Assembly (NCBI GenBank): GCA_963585895.1
Contig: OY757904.1
Span: 2,739,407-2,803,406, forward strand
Source: Sepioteuthis lessoniana
Lineage: Eukaryota; Mollusca; Cephalopoda; Myopsida; Loliginidae
Direction of reading: 5' to 3'
Length of the DNA: 64,000 nucleotides
Shown here one piece after another: positions 10,977 to 24,400 of this stretch (positions within the stretch are counted from its first letter, which is position 1; each line of letters begins with the position of its first letter). The position numbers and the translations under genes are program-made. The notes beneath the pieces were generated by a model, which was given only the letters and a program-made list of their open reading frames with translations, did no database searches and was not told the origin of the DNA.

Positions 10977-13900
10977 TCTCTGTATGTTTGTAGATGGGTA
11001 GCCAAAGAAGGGATCTTATCTCCGGCATCTTTGAAGCGGCGCCGGAGTGTCTAGAAGACCTTCTTTTGTCTATTTTGGCGCGAAGACCACACAAAGAACT
11101 GTGGCCACGAAAACCTGCAAGACTGGGAGAAGGACGAAGGACGCAGTCAGTTGGGAGAGGGACTCCAGAACAATCAGTAGGGACTAAGACTCCAGAGCAG
11201 TCAGTTAGGAGTGAGACTCCGAAGCAGAGAGTTAAAAGGTCAAGCCCAGTACACGGAGCAGAGAATAGGCTCTAAGACGTGGATCCAGAGCAATGAAGAC
11301 CAGATGAGTCAGCATCTTTGGTTGTGTAGGAGTTTCACAGAGTTCTTGCGATTGCCATGAACATTCATAGAATGCTAAAAAGTGCCAATTTCACCTTCCT
11401 GCGTTTTGTGGTTCTGAATCCATATTTACCTGTTTCTTCCTTTCACCCTCTGTTTGTTGTTTGTTTTTCGTTTTTTTTGTATAACCTTTGAAATGCCCAC
11501 ACGGTCACCTGTGAGAATTAATAACAGGGTCTACACCACTAGACGATTAAACGAACGGCCAAAACCAACAAAAACCGACGTATGGGTTGTTTTATATGTT
11601 TACTGTATCTACTATTCCTCAGTGGTTATCCATCTTAAGTTCTGAGCAAACTCATTACCTCTTAACAACGGCAATCTAGCGGAATCAAATGCTTTTAGCA
11701 TGACTTAGTCCTACGTTAAACTTACCAATAGACAATTGTTACGTTTTTGTTCAATATCTGATTGTAACATTTGAATCACTGATTTTTTAAGTTGACGCGA
11801 AAATTTGTGCCTCAATTTTTTGCGTTCAGGATTGATATTTATTAGTTACACGATTCTTTCCCAAATATCAAATATTTGCCAAATGTTTTATTCTAGAAAC
11901 AGGAAATGTACATATCAAATATAAAAATTGATTAAAATCATTTTTGTTCACAGTTTATTCATTTACACTAATTTCCGTTAATGTATTGTAGCACGAAAAC
12001 TAAATCAATCGATTGATGATACTATTGGACCCTGTGAAAACTTTTACCAACATGTCTGTGGCAACTGGGGCCAATATTCAACCTCATCATCAAATCTTAT
12101 TGGTATAACTGGATCCGTTCTCAACCCAAGCATTAAAGAAGACATCAAAAGTAAGTATTTTGTTTATTGTTTCGGTGCCTGAAGAAGTAGATACGTCGGA
12201 AAATATTTACATTCTATTTAATATTAATCTTTAGTTGAACTGACATCTAGAGAAAAACACATTCATTCCTGAAAAAAAAATCTCATTTTTATACATATGT
12301 AAACAATATATCGTTGAAGCTTTTCTTATTAAACCACGCAAACATTTCTCACAGCAATTATAAAATTCGAATTTGTTCGTATTCGAACCAAAGGATTCAT
12401 GATGACGAACATTTCACCTTTTTAAGAGCTCAAATAAATAGTTGTACTGATTTTGAATTAGTTATGAGAATCTATTTTGCAGAATCTTCATTTCTGGAGA
12501 TATCTTCGACTAGATATATTACACAATAGAAAAACAGGCTTTAGCAATTTCATTTTATTTTCTAGCTTCTGTTTGAGAAAATTCTTTTGTTAGATTTAGA
12601 GAAGAGGAAATTCAGAAATATTTCAATGATCAGGATTGGCCCATTTGAAAGACTGTTTGAAAAATGGGCCAATTAAAACTACTTAAGTAACTATAATAGT
12701 TCAAAATTGAGCTGCGTTCGTTGACATTATATCATTCGTATCTACTTGCTTAATTCATTTTGATTCCAGTATATTGATCGATTATAAAAACACAAGGAAT
12801 AAAAATTTCGGATTAAAATCCAGATAATAATTGTCAGGTTTTGAATTTATTGATGAATATAGAATGCACCCTAAGAAGCGCACTTAGTGAAACGGTTATC
12901 CATACGATCTCCTTCTAACTATGTATAAATAGTTGAGCAGACTGGGTTCTTTAGCATTAGTTAGGCAACTAGTCTAGAAGAAGGAAAACTTTGAATTCAA
13001 ACCAACTTTACTTCGCTTAAAAATTAACCTTGTGTCATTCTGCTCGTGACGAAGTGTTTGGCTAAATCTATCCAGAATTCATCCGAAATTCCACTTGAAT
13101 CATGGTAGAAGAATAAAATCATGGTTGAAGAATAAAATCATGGTAGAAGAATAAAATCATGGTAGAAGAATAAAATCATGGTAGAAGAATAAAATCATGG
13201 TTGAAGACTAAAATTTAGGCAAGTTTTCGAGAGTATCTGTCTCCAATGAGCATTTTTTAATACTAAGCATTCCCGTATATTTTCAGGTTTACATTTTAAA
13301 AAATGTGTGCATCTAATATATATCAAAATAAACACATAAATACAACACGACACATGCAATAATCTATTTATCTAGCTATCTAGCTAGCTGTGTGTGTGTG
13401 TGTGTGTGTGTGTGCATTCTAAAAGTATCGAGCCTGCAAATATAAGAAATAAACAGTGAATGAATCATTCATTTTCTTCAAAATAATCCCCGTAACATTC
13501 AACACACTCCAGGTTATTTCTGTTGGTCGAAGCACCTTTGAAACACCTCTTTTGTTGTGGAGATGCGTCGTTATATTTCTGTTTATATCGTTCATGTTCG
13601 TTCAAAAAGTATCAAGACAGACTTCATGATTTTGTCAAATTGACACTGGTTCGTCTAAACGTTTACTCTGTTGTTTAGATGTCGCATAAAGCAGTTCAGT
13701 AGTACAACTGTCCTTATTTAAAAATTACATCCGATAAGAATATTAAAGCTTAAGTCTTGATACTTTTTCATCCTAATTCTTTAACATATATGAGAGAATA
13801 TTAACATACAACTTTTATTGAACAAATACATGTTGCTACCCACAATGCATTGACACAGAGTTTAGTATTTGTGCTCTTTTTAGTCCTGCTGAGATATGCA

Positions 13901-15573
13901 TTATTAATCTTATTTTGTCTTTATTGGGAATCCTTTTGAGATGAGGCTTCTTAATTTAATCACCTGAAGAAGGCCAGAGGTGAAATTTGGCCGAAACGTA
14001 GTGAGAAAAACAACAAAAAACTACCAAGATGAGGACAAAAAGTCGGCAATAAAAATAAAATTAATCTTATTTTGTCTTTATTGGGAATCCTTTTGAGATG
14101 AGGCTTCTTAATTTAATCACCTGAAGAAGGCCAGAGGTGAAATTTGGCCGAAATGTAGTGAGAAAAACAACAAAAAACTACCAAGATGAGGACAAAAAGT
14201 CGGCAATAAAAATAAAATTAATCTTATTTTGTCTTTATTGGGAATCCTTTTGAGATGAGGCTTCTTAATTTAATCACCTGAAGAAGGCCAGAGGTGAAAT
14301 TTGGCCGAAACGTAGTGAGAAAAACAACAAAAAACTACCAAGATGAGGACAAAAAGTCGGCAATAAAAATAAAATTAATCTTATTTTGTCTTTATTGGGA
14401 ATCCTTTTGAGATGAGGCTTCTTAATTTAATCACCTGAAGAAGGCCAGAGGTGAAATTTGGCCGAAACGTAGTGAGAAAAACAACAAAAAACTACCAAGA
14501 TGAGGACAAAAAGTCGGCAATAAAAATAAAATTAATCTTATTTTGTCTTTATTGGGAATCCTTTTGAGATGAGGCTTCTTAATTTAATCACCTGAAGAAG
14601 GCCAGAGGTGAAATTTGGCCGAAACGTAGTGAGAAAAACAACAAAAAACTACCAAGATGAGGACAAAAAGTCGGCAATAAAAATAAAATTAATCTTATTT
14701 TGTCTTTATTGGGAATCCTTTTGAGATGAGGCTTCTTAATTTAATCACCTGAAGAAGGCCAGAGGTGAAATTTGGCCGAAACGTAGTGAGAAAAACAACA
14801 AAAAACTACCAAGATGAGGACAAAAAGTCGGCAATAAAAATAAAATTAATCTTATTTTATTTAGAAATCAACAAGTCCTTTTTATAAAGTCTACAAAATA
14901 AAATGTTAGTCAGGTATTGTTGACTCTGTGTGTTTGTGGGGGGGGGGGCGCCAGGAGATTTATTTATTCATTCATTTATTTACTTAGTTTACTTGCTTTA
15001 GTTGATAGTAGTCGGTTTTGGGTTTGGATATCTGACTCCGTTAGTTTTCTTCTTACTCCATCTTAATTTGTTGGCTTCTTCTGTGTAGAAGGCTGCAAAG
15101 GAATTTCTGAAGGAAGGAAGAAATAAGAATAAGATATATTTTTTCCGTGCATGTACCGCCCCACTTCCGGTCAGGTGCTTCTGGAAATTTTTGCACTTCT
15201 TATACTTGTTTATTTTCTTTATTTTCTTTTTCTTTTTTCTATCCACTACGAGTCTTTTAACACTTAACAAACGAACATTCATTTTATTTTCATATCGATC
15301 AATTTTAGAAGACTCCAAAATGTGCTTTTTGACCAGTTAAAAGTTTATAGGAAAAAGTGCATCGTCGAGATTATAATAGCCATTATTCGAAATGGTGGCT
15401 AAAATAAGTTTGGGTTTTGCATATTGCATTGGCAAAAATAAAAATATTTCTGATTAGGTAATTCCATTAATACACATTTATTACTTTTTATTACTTCCAT
15501 AGGCATAAAAATTATGCATGCAAAGAAAGATGGGAGCAGATCCTTAAAATTTGATGCAAATCAGTGACGCGCG

Positions 15574-15634
<61 letters not shown>

Positions 15635-16194
15635 CTCCATTCTCTTTTGGACTCCTACACGGGAACACACCAGTGTTAGCTAACCAGAAAAAAATTACAC
15701 TCATCAGCTCAGTAGAGACACTGGATGTTGTCAAACGTGATGGCTAATAGGGACGGACTGCGAGCAGACCTTGATCATAGTGAAGATATATATATATATA
15801 TATATATAGTGCACGTGTGCGTGAGTGTGTGCGTGTGTGCAATTACTTAACGCCTGCGTGTACGTGTGCGTAAATCTGTAGCCTGGTACATTTATTAACT
15901 GAATTTATATGTATATAAGTATGTTTGATTATATAATAATGAGACATTTTGTCAATATAATTTTATCAAGATCCTTTCAAGTTTCCTGATAAATATCTTG
16001 ATAAATTGTTCTGAGCGCTTTCGAAATTTTCATAGGCCATCACCAGAGACAATTTTGGTAAATTCATCCACCAATTCCAACCTGAAACCAAGACACTTAT
16101 AAGGAAACTTAAATGGATCTTAATAAAATTATATCGACAAAATGTGTCTTCATTATTTTATCAAATATGCTTAAATGAAACACTGCTGCCTAAC

Positions 16195-16225
<31 letters not shown>

Positions 16226-17315
16226 GTAGGGGTCAATGAATAAGAGAAATCTTTTGAAAAAGCAAAATGAAGCGGTCAATAAAGAATGTCACGCTGACTG
16301 TATTCTGGGACATGAACAAGCCCATTACAACTGAAAAAGTTACTATTGTAAACAGTGCTTCCAACCTTTGACAAAATTCTCCTTATTTATGGAATGACTC
16401 TCGTATATATATATACGAGGTGCATGCGATGAGTTTCAAGACATTTTTCGTATGGGTATTTAAAATTGTCGTAGACACTTGAAAATTCAGTATGTTATTG
16501 TTATACATCTTATGAGATGACTGACTAATTTTTATAATTTCAGGTTCAAATGAACAGCTACAGTAGGAATTGGAATACACCCTACTAAAGTCTGATTGTC
16601 ACAGCCGGTGAATTTCAAAAATGCAATCTGACACTGTAGAAGAACGATATGCGATAAAATTCTGTTTTAAACTAGGAAAAATACCATAGAAACGTATGGA
16701 ATGCTTCAGACTGCTTTTCGACCATCTTGCATGAATCGAGCATGAGTTTTTGAGTGGCATAAGAGATTCAAGGATGTCAGGGAGTCTGTGAGGGATGATG
16801 AGAGGTGTGGGAGGAATAAAGAAGCCAATAGACCAGAGTTGATTGGCCAAAGGGTTAGGGTTAGGGTTACTATGTTGTGGTTTTAAGAGAGTTCAGGAAG
16901 AGATTCGGTCGGAAGAGGCCAGCACTCTTCAAATCAGGTCAATGGCATTTCTCCCAGGACAGTGCACCAGTCCACAACTCTATACTTATCACAGACTATT
17001 TGACCAAGATGGGCATCAAGACAGTTTCTCAGTCTCCCTATAGTGAAGAGCTTGCTCCCTGTAACTTTTGGTTATTCCCTAAGCTCAGAGGCTGTCGTTA
17101 TGAGACAATTAAGGAGACGAAAGAGGCTGTGACGAATGTCTTTGACACGCTCACACAAGAGGACTTCCATGGAGCCTTCCAAAAGTTTTTGGAACGGTAC
17201 AATAAGTGCATTGTAGCCAGAGGAGATTACTTCGAAGGGGACTAGAGTTTCACGTGTGTACTATCAATAAAAGTGCCCATACGAAAAAAGTTTGGAAACT
17301 TATCGTATGCACCTC

Positions 17316-17384
<69 letters not shown>

Positions 17385-17612
17385 CAAATAAGACTAGGGT
17401 GATCCAAAGGCTCCCTTTTCAATAGCTACTACACCAATATGTAGGGAAGGGCACAATTCTTTTCCCGAGCTTGCTCCACTTACCCTTAATCCGTACCTTA
17501 TAATGCTGAGTATTAAACATAGGCATCAAGTACCATTTTTAAGTATTTGGTATGACTCGACCTAGGATTGAACCTCAGTCTCTCGGACCATTGGTGAACA
17601 ATCTAACCTCTA

Positions 17613-17656
<44 letters not shown>

Positions 17657-18404
17657 GGTGTAAAATAAAATATATCTATCTCACAAATGGTGCCATCAAA
17701 ATTTGAAGAGAAACCTCTTTAACCTTCAGAAAACTAGTTATCTAATTTCTAGGAATTAAATTTCTATTTTTAAAAAAATGATAAGATTAATATAAAACAA
17801 AAATATTGCTCCGAAAGAGGAAATAAAATATAGGCAATAATTTTCATCTCACTATCTGCGGGTCTTGGAATTCACTGACTGTATCTCCTGAAGAAGGATA
17901 ATAATCCTACCCAAAAAAAAGGAGTGTCATAGATATAACACTAGACCATCTGATTGTGAGGTTCCAGTTCTTGAACTCTAAGGAATGTGGAGAATCCCTT
18001 CATTACCATTACTCTCAGGCTCACTCTGACCTGGAGTGGTAGTATCTATTAGGGACCCATCTATGGATTAAATAGATCTGTTTAAAAATTATTCGTACTC
18101 GGTAGGAACACTTGGTGCCATATAACAGTAAATTACACTGGTTTACAAAGAAATTGAGGCAAGCACAAAAATACCCGTTTTTACTTAATTTGAGGGTACT
18201 GAATTCAAATTTGAAATCCGTTTTTACTCATCACCTCTAGTTTTTTAGATATACATAGTGTGCATTTTGTGCATATACGGTACATAAAGGCGTATATGAG
18301 TTCAGGGTTAATTCTAATATTGTGAGACTTATGGCTTATTTTTTTGTTATTATGCACTAAATGTAAGTGATAGCATTACATTACACATATATATATATAT
18401 ATAA

Positions 18405-18467
<63 letters not shown>

Positions 18468-21400
18468 TATATATCAAGACGGATTTTGACAGTTAAGGCA
18501 GCAGGTCTCAATTCACACTCAGGCAGTCATTGGAAGAGGTTGTCTCGCAGGCGGGGCAGGAGGTTGGTGTCCTTCAACTATCGTGTTACACATCTTTTGG
18601 GTTACTAAATATTAGTATTACATTTTCAAATGCACATTTAGTTTTACTTTGTTATATTTTCAGATTCTCCAATGACTTCAAGCACGTCAAAATGTCGGGG
18701 ATACCTCAACAAGGCCAATTCTTTCTGCTACGTGTGTGGGAACTTCACAACAGTTGCACAGCATCGAACCATCACTTCCCTCCTCAGAACCGCCTACTTT
18801 CACTATTTTGACTGTAAAATTGGTGATCAGGACAAGTCTTGGGCTCCACACATCTGTTGTAAACCCTGCTGCAATGGACTAACTGCATGGTTTAATGGCA
18901 AGAAAGCGGTTTTCAACTTTGCAGTCCGGATGGTTTGGAGAGAGCCGCGAAACCACGCAGATGATTGTTATTTTTGTTTAACTAATATAACTGGTTTCAA
19001 TGCATCTTCTAGGAAAAAGATCAAATATCCCAATCTTCGATCTGCTATGAGACCCGTTCCCCATTGAGATGATCTTCCTGTACCCATACCTCCAGTAAAT
19101 AAGGATCTTCTTTCCTCATCAGATGAAGAAGTGCCTTCAAGGGAGGATTCTGCCGTGTCAATATCTTTGGAAGATATTGAGTCAACATATTCAGAAACAA
19201 GTGGCAATGAGCCACACTGGATCACGCAAGAAGACCTGAATGATCTTGCTCGTGATTTGTATCTGTCAAAACAGCAGTCAGAGCTCTTTGCTTCTCGGCT
19301 TAAACAGTGGAACCTAGTCCAGGAAGATGTAAGGATCACCAGTTTCAGGAATCGGAACAAATAAAGTCATTGGTCTGCTTATGGGTATGCAAGCAGGCTT
19401 CATAAAGTACTGTTGTTTTCTCTGTCTCTGGGATAGTCGAGCTGTATCCCAGCATTACAAGCAGAAAGACTGGGGGTCTACAAGCACTTTTGTTCCTGGC
19501 GAACACAGCCTCAAGGAGAATCCTCTGGTGGACATGAATAAGGTGCTTCTTCCTCCTCTTCACACCAAGCTTGGTTTGATGAAGAATTTCGTGAAGGCGT
19601 TGCACAAAAATGGTGCTGCCTTCCAATACTTGTCTACTATGTTCCCAGGTCTTAGTGCTGCTAAGCTCAAAGAGGGCATCTTTGTCGGAACTCAGATCCA
19701 AGAAGTGCCGAAGGATACTGATTTTGAGGAGCTTCTTAACTTAAAGGAACTGAGAGCATGGGAAGCATTCAAGTCAGTCTGTTGTGGCTTCCTTGGTAAC
19801 ACACGCGTACCAGATTACCAAGCCTGTATGGAGAAGTTGCTAAAGTCTTACGAGGATATGGGGTGCCAAATTTCACTCAAGATTCATTTTCTCCATTCTC
19901 ACCTCAACTTCTTCCCACCAAACCTTGGAGCAGTGAATGATGAGCATGGAGAAAGATTCCACCAAGACATTACGAAGATGCAGAGCAACTATCAAGGCAA
20001 ATGGAACCCCGGCATGATGGGAGACTTCTGCTGGATGCTCTTGCGTGACATCCCGGAGGCAAAATACACCAGATCTTCTAAGAAAACACACTTTTGACTG
20101 TCTGTGTTCTTTATCTATCCTGTTTTATCTGTTATAAGCTGCTGTAATTCTTGAAATATGCACATATATTCTCTGTTTATACTAAAATGAGACTATTTAA
20201 AAGCCAGAAAACTAGAGGTGATAGAGCAAAACTATTAATAAATTTGAATTCAGCACATCCAAATTAACAAAAAAACACCAATCCCCATTCTTGCCTCAGA
20301 CCAAAAATTTATTTTTGTAAACCAGTGTTATTTGTATTAAGAATAGTTACTTGAAGCGATAATTGTTTACTAAAGATTATTATTACCGTATTTGACGGCA
20401 TATAAGGCGCACTTTTTTTTTTACTAAAAATATCTTTTAAAATTCCACAGCGTCTTATATGCCTTATGTAAGTTTAAAATTCGCGATAGTCAGCCGAAAT
20501 TAGCTTCCTGGCAACTCCTAGTAAATTAGACTTTAGAGTAACTTTCATATACCTACTGTCATTATTTAAAAGGCTATTATGCAGATTAAAAGTGTTATCA
20601 TTGATAATATTAATTATATTAATTTCATTACGTTTAATGTTAGTATTTTGTTTCATTAAAATGTTTTCTTGATTTACCAAGCTGAAATTGGAGTGCGTCT
20701 TATACATCCGTGCATCTTATATGCCGTCAAATACAGTAAAATAACGGAAACAATTTAACAGTGTGCAATCAACTAATTTTTATTAAATAGAAATGATTAC
20801 TTGGAACCTTATAGTTATTTGTATTAGTTAGAAATACTTAAAACCACACAAATGTGGTGAGCAAATTTGAAGGGAATATGATATCATATTTGTAAAAAAT
20901 CTTTTACAAAACAACTACACAAAAAATGTAATTATAAATGTTTAACAAACGTAATTCCAAAATATCTAGGCATAAAATAACCTTAGACAAGTTGACATGG
21001 CTTTAAAATCAATCAACAATGTTCCTTGATTGTACTTTTTATTGATATTTTTCAGATCTGCTGATGCAGCCGCCATTGCAGTATGATAGCAAAGCAGTGA
21101 AAAATGTCAAAACTTTGTACCGTGCTTGTGTGACAAGAAGTAAGAAAATAATTTTATCTATCTATCATGATGTTGTGAATTGTAGTTAGTTGCATAATAT
21201 AAAATCATACAGTAAGCATATTAAAATACTATTTATATTATACAAGGTGCAACAGAAACACCTCTTTCATTTTAAACTGTCATCAGTGTGGTGCTAGTGA
21301 ACTTGGAAAATTGTACTGGTAGCTCTATTTAACAAATCACTTATTTTTCTAAATACTATCAGTTATGATATTTGTTTGGACCAGTGCATCCCGTGTAGTT

Positions 21401-24400
21401 TCTTTCGAAAGGTTTTTTTTTTAAGACTGGTGAATCTGTAATTGTTACATAGAAAACTTTTCGCGCTCATTTCATGTTAAATCGGAATGATGCTGTTCTG
21501 GATGATATTAACTTAAATTTACTTATGAAAAACTAATAAAATCAATGACTTTTTTTTTCGAAGCGATTCATAAAGTTGGATCAAAATATAAAACCTGATG
21601 TATGTCAAAACTTTAAAATATTCAATTATTTCATTTGACTCGAAACCCTTAAAATTTTCTGAAATATATCTATAATTGTAAATGACTTTTACTGGGATCA
21701 ACGTGACTTGATCACATACAAATCCATCTTTATCGTGTTTTGTGATTCCTACCAAATATTCTCTCAAATAAGAAAAAATGAAGAATTCTTTTTGAATGCA
21801 TTATTTTTATGTTTTAGTGGAAAATGATCGAGTGAGCTTGCTCCTTCTGCAAAAGGCTATGACGAGACTGACAAGTTTTGTTCGTAAAAGCAAAACCAAC
21901 ACGGAACGTCCTGAACTTGGCAAATTGGCTTCCCATTTGATATCCTTAGGATCCAATTACCTGTTTCCCATTGGTGTTGTAAAAGACACTAAAAATGTTT
22001 CCAGAAACGTCTTACACGTGAGTAGTAACATTAAAATTTAAACTAGACACTATCAAGTGTCAAATTACTATATTATACTTGGTTAAGTCAAAAATTTTGC
22101 AATATTTTGATACTTGTTAGTTTTTGGTATGTATATCACGTGACCGAGGCAACTCAAGCTGTTGTAGGTACCTGCTGTGATTGCTAGTATTACGGTATAT
22201 AGTGCGCTGACATGTTATCCGTGTGTGATCGAAAGCCACAGATAAACGTGCAACGTATTCTAATTCTAGTAAGATTTACTAGTTATGCCGCAGAAGCAAT
22301 CAAAATATTTCTTGTGCGAAGGCGTAGTTGATCACAATACCGTAACCAGATGGTTCAAGAAATTTTGCTCGGGTAGCCAGAAGCTTGACTATCAAGCATG
22401 ACTAAGTCGACCTAAAACCATAGATTCTAAGGCCATAGATGCAAATTTAGCCAAATTCTTTCGGAGAGTATCAAGCAAGTTCGGCATCTCACAGCTCGGC
22501 GTGGTTCGTTATCTTCACGAAAAGCATCCGAAGGCGCCGAATCGTCACCAAAATATTTGAAAACTTTTGACTTAACTTAATAATTTGTTTGAAAATAATT
22601 CATTACGATTTTTTAAAGGCTTTGCTACTTTTTATTCTGAATTTTTTTCTATCTTTAAAATTTGTTTCTAAGATTATTGAATGACAAAAATAATGTTTTA
22701 TGTTTTTGAAAATTATAAAAGAAGGAAAAATACGCATTAAATATTTTCAGATTAACTAAAATAAAAAAGAGAAACATTTAAATGACTCAAAAACCTCTCG
22801 GTGTACATTGATCTTAAAGTGAAAAAATATTGTCAGCCGTTCAAAATTGCAAGTTTTAAGAATTAAAAAAACTTAAAAAACAAACAAACAAATGAAACTT
22901 TATGTGTTTTTATGCGTTTTATGTGTTTTTTTGTGCATCTTTTATTTGCTATAAAAGATGCACAAAAAACACATAAAACGAATTTATAAAGTAAATAAAC
23001 GTTTATAAGAAATAGTTGCAATTTTGGTACCAGATTTCGATGTTCAAGATCAGATAAAAGGATTCTGAATTCTGATTTCCAAGGCAGAGACAAATCCTCC
23101 CTATTTCTAAATCTATTAACGCACTTTTTACCCCATTTCCAACAATGGTCTTGTGTCACATAATGTTAAGGTATTTTCAAAGGACGACACAGTAAAAATG
23201 GAAAATTAAAAGAAGATAATAATGATACAAGGATCATTAAATAAGTTTCCAGACTTTTTTCATATGGGCACTTTTATTGATAGTACACACATGAAACTCT
23301 ACTCTCCTTCAAAGTAATCTCCTCCGGCTGCAATGCATTTCTTGTACAGTTCCAACCACTTCTGGAAGGCCCCATGGAAGTCCTCTTGTGTGAGCGTGTT
23401 AATGACCTTCGTCACAGCCTCTTTCATCTCCACAATTGTCTCATAACGACAGCCTCTGAGCTTAGGGAATAATCAAAAGTCACCAGGAGCAATGTCTAGA
23501 CTATAGGGACAGTGAGGAACTGTCTTGATGCCCATCTTGGTCAAATAGTCTGTAACAAGTATAGAGTTGTAGACTGGTGCACTGTCCTGGTGGAAATGCC
23601 ACTGACCTGATTTGAAGAGTGCTGGCCTCTTCCGACCGAATCTCTTCCTGAACTCTCTTAAAACCTCAACATAGTAACCCTAACCCTAACCCTTTGGCCA
23701 ATCAACTCTGGTGTAGGGACTTCTTTATTCCTCCCACACCTCTCATCATCCCTCACAGACTCCCAGGCTTCCTTGAATCTCTTATGCCACTCAAAAACTC
23801 ATGCTCGATTCATGCAAGATGGTCGAAAAGCAGTCTGAAGCATTCCATACGTTTTTGTGGTATTTTTACCAAGTTTAAAACAGAATTTTATCGCATATCG
23901 TTCTTCTACAGTGTCAGATTGCATTTTTGAAATTCACCAGCTGCGACAATCAGGCTTTAGTAGGGTGTATTCCAATTGCTGCTGTAGCTGTTCATTTGAA
24001 CCTGAAATTATAAAAATTGGTCAGTCATCTCATACGATGTATAGCAATAACATACTGAATTTTCATGAGCCTGCGACAATTTTAAATGCCTGTAAAAAAT
24101 GTCTGGAAACTTATTGAAAGCACCACGTATATCAGAATAAACGCGTCACTTTGAGGATTTGAATGATATACAGGAACCGAATATATTGGACTTTTGTGAC
24201 ACTTTTTGAAGCAGTTTTCCAAAAATCTAATTTTCACACTTTTTCGTATTTAAGTATTAATTTGAAGGAGACGTCGAAAAGCAGGTATTGAGTAAGTAAT
24301 ACTTATTTACCTGGGTCATTTAATGCAGCTTTTTATTTGTTTTTGTATTATTTTTGTTTGCTTATTTTAAAATATTTATTCATTTTAGATCGGCATTAAT

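Larger units (their letters stand above)
9006..11991. other. Intron 2 (about 3.0 kb)
   Basis: Contains a SINE (9108-9325), a 53-base minisatellite (9863-10082), a (TA)n/(TG)n tract (about 10909-10973), a GC-richer open frame (10994-11275) and the start of the second duplicated copy (11199 on). No other gene seen. Confidence 0.8.
11199..15858. repeat. Second copy of the duplicated segment, in correct gene order
   Basis: Counterpart of 1-4505. This copy places the M13 exon (11992-12150) after the stalk exon, as the protein order needs. It continues into unique intron sequence after 15858. Confidence 0.95.
12151..21055. other. Intron 3 (about 8.9 kb), transposon-rich
   Basis: Holds the 157-base array, MITE 15916-16173, mariner fragment 16235-16405, deleted mariner 16414-17318, SINEs 17394-17615 and 17862-18080, a 2.2-kb DNA transposon 18136-20327 and a short TIR element 20384-20739. 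No further host exon recognised. Confidence 0.8.
22018..24388. other. Intron 5 (about 2.4 kb)
   Basis: Holds a deleted mariner (22083-22576), a long hairpin (22915-22980) and a minus-strand deleted mariner (23226-24129). Confidence 0.8.

Noticed and set aside
16599-16850. 83-codon minus frame and its mate at 23694-23930 as a conserved gene
   Set aside because: Both are the reverse shadow of the mariner transposase N-terminal region; the conservation comes from the transposon.
16855-16875. TTAGGG repeats as an interstitial telomere
   Set aside because: Only about three units, located inside a mariner at the same place in two copies, so they belong to the element junction rather than to a chromosome fusion site.
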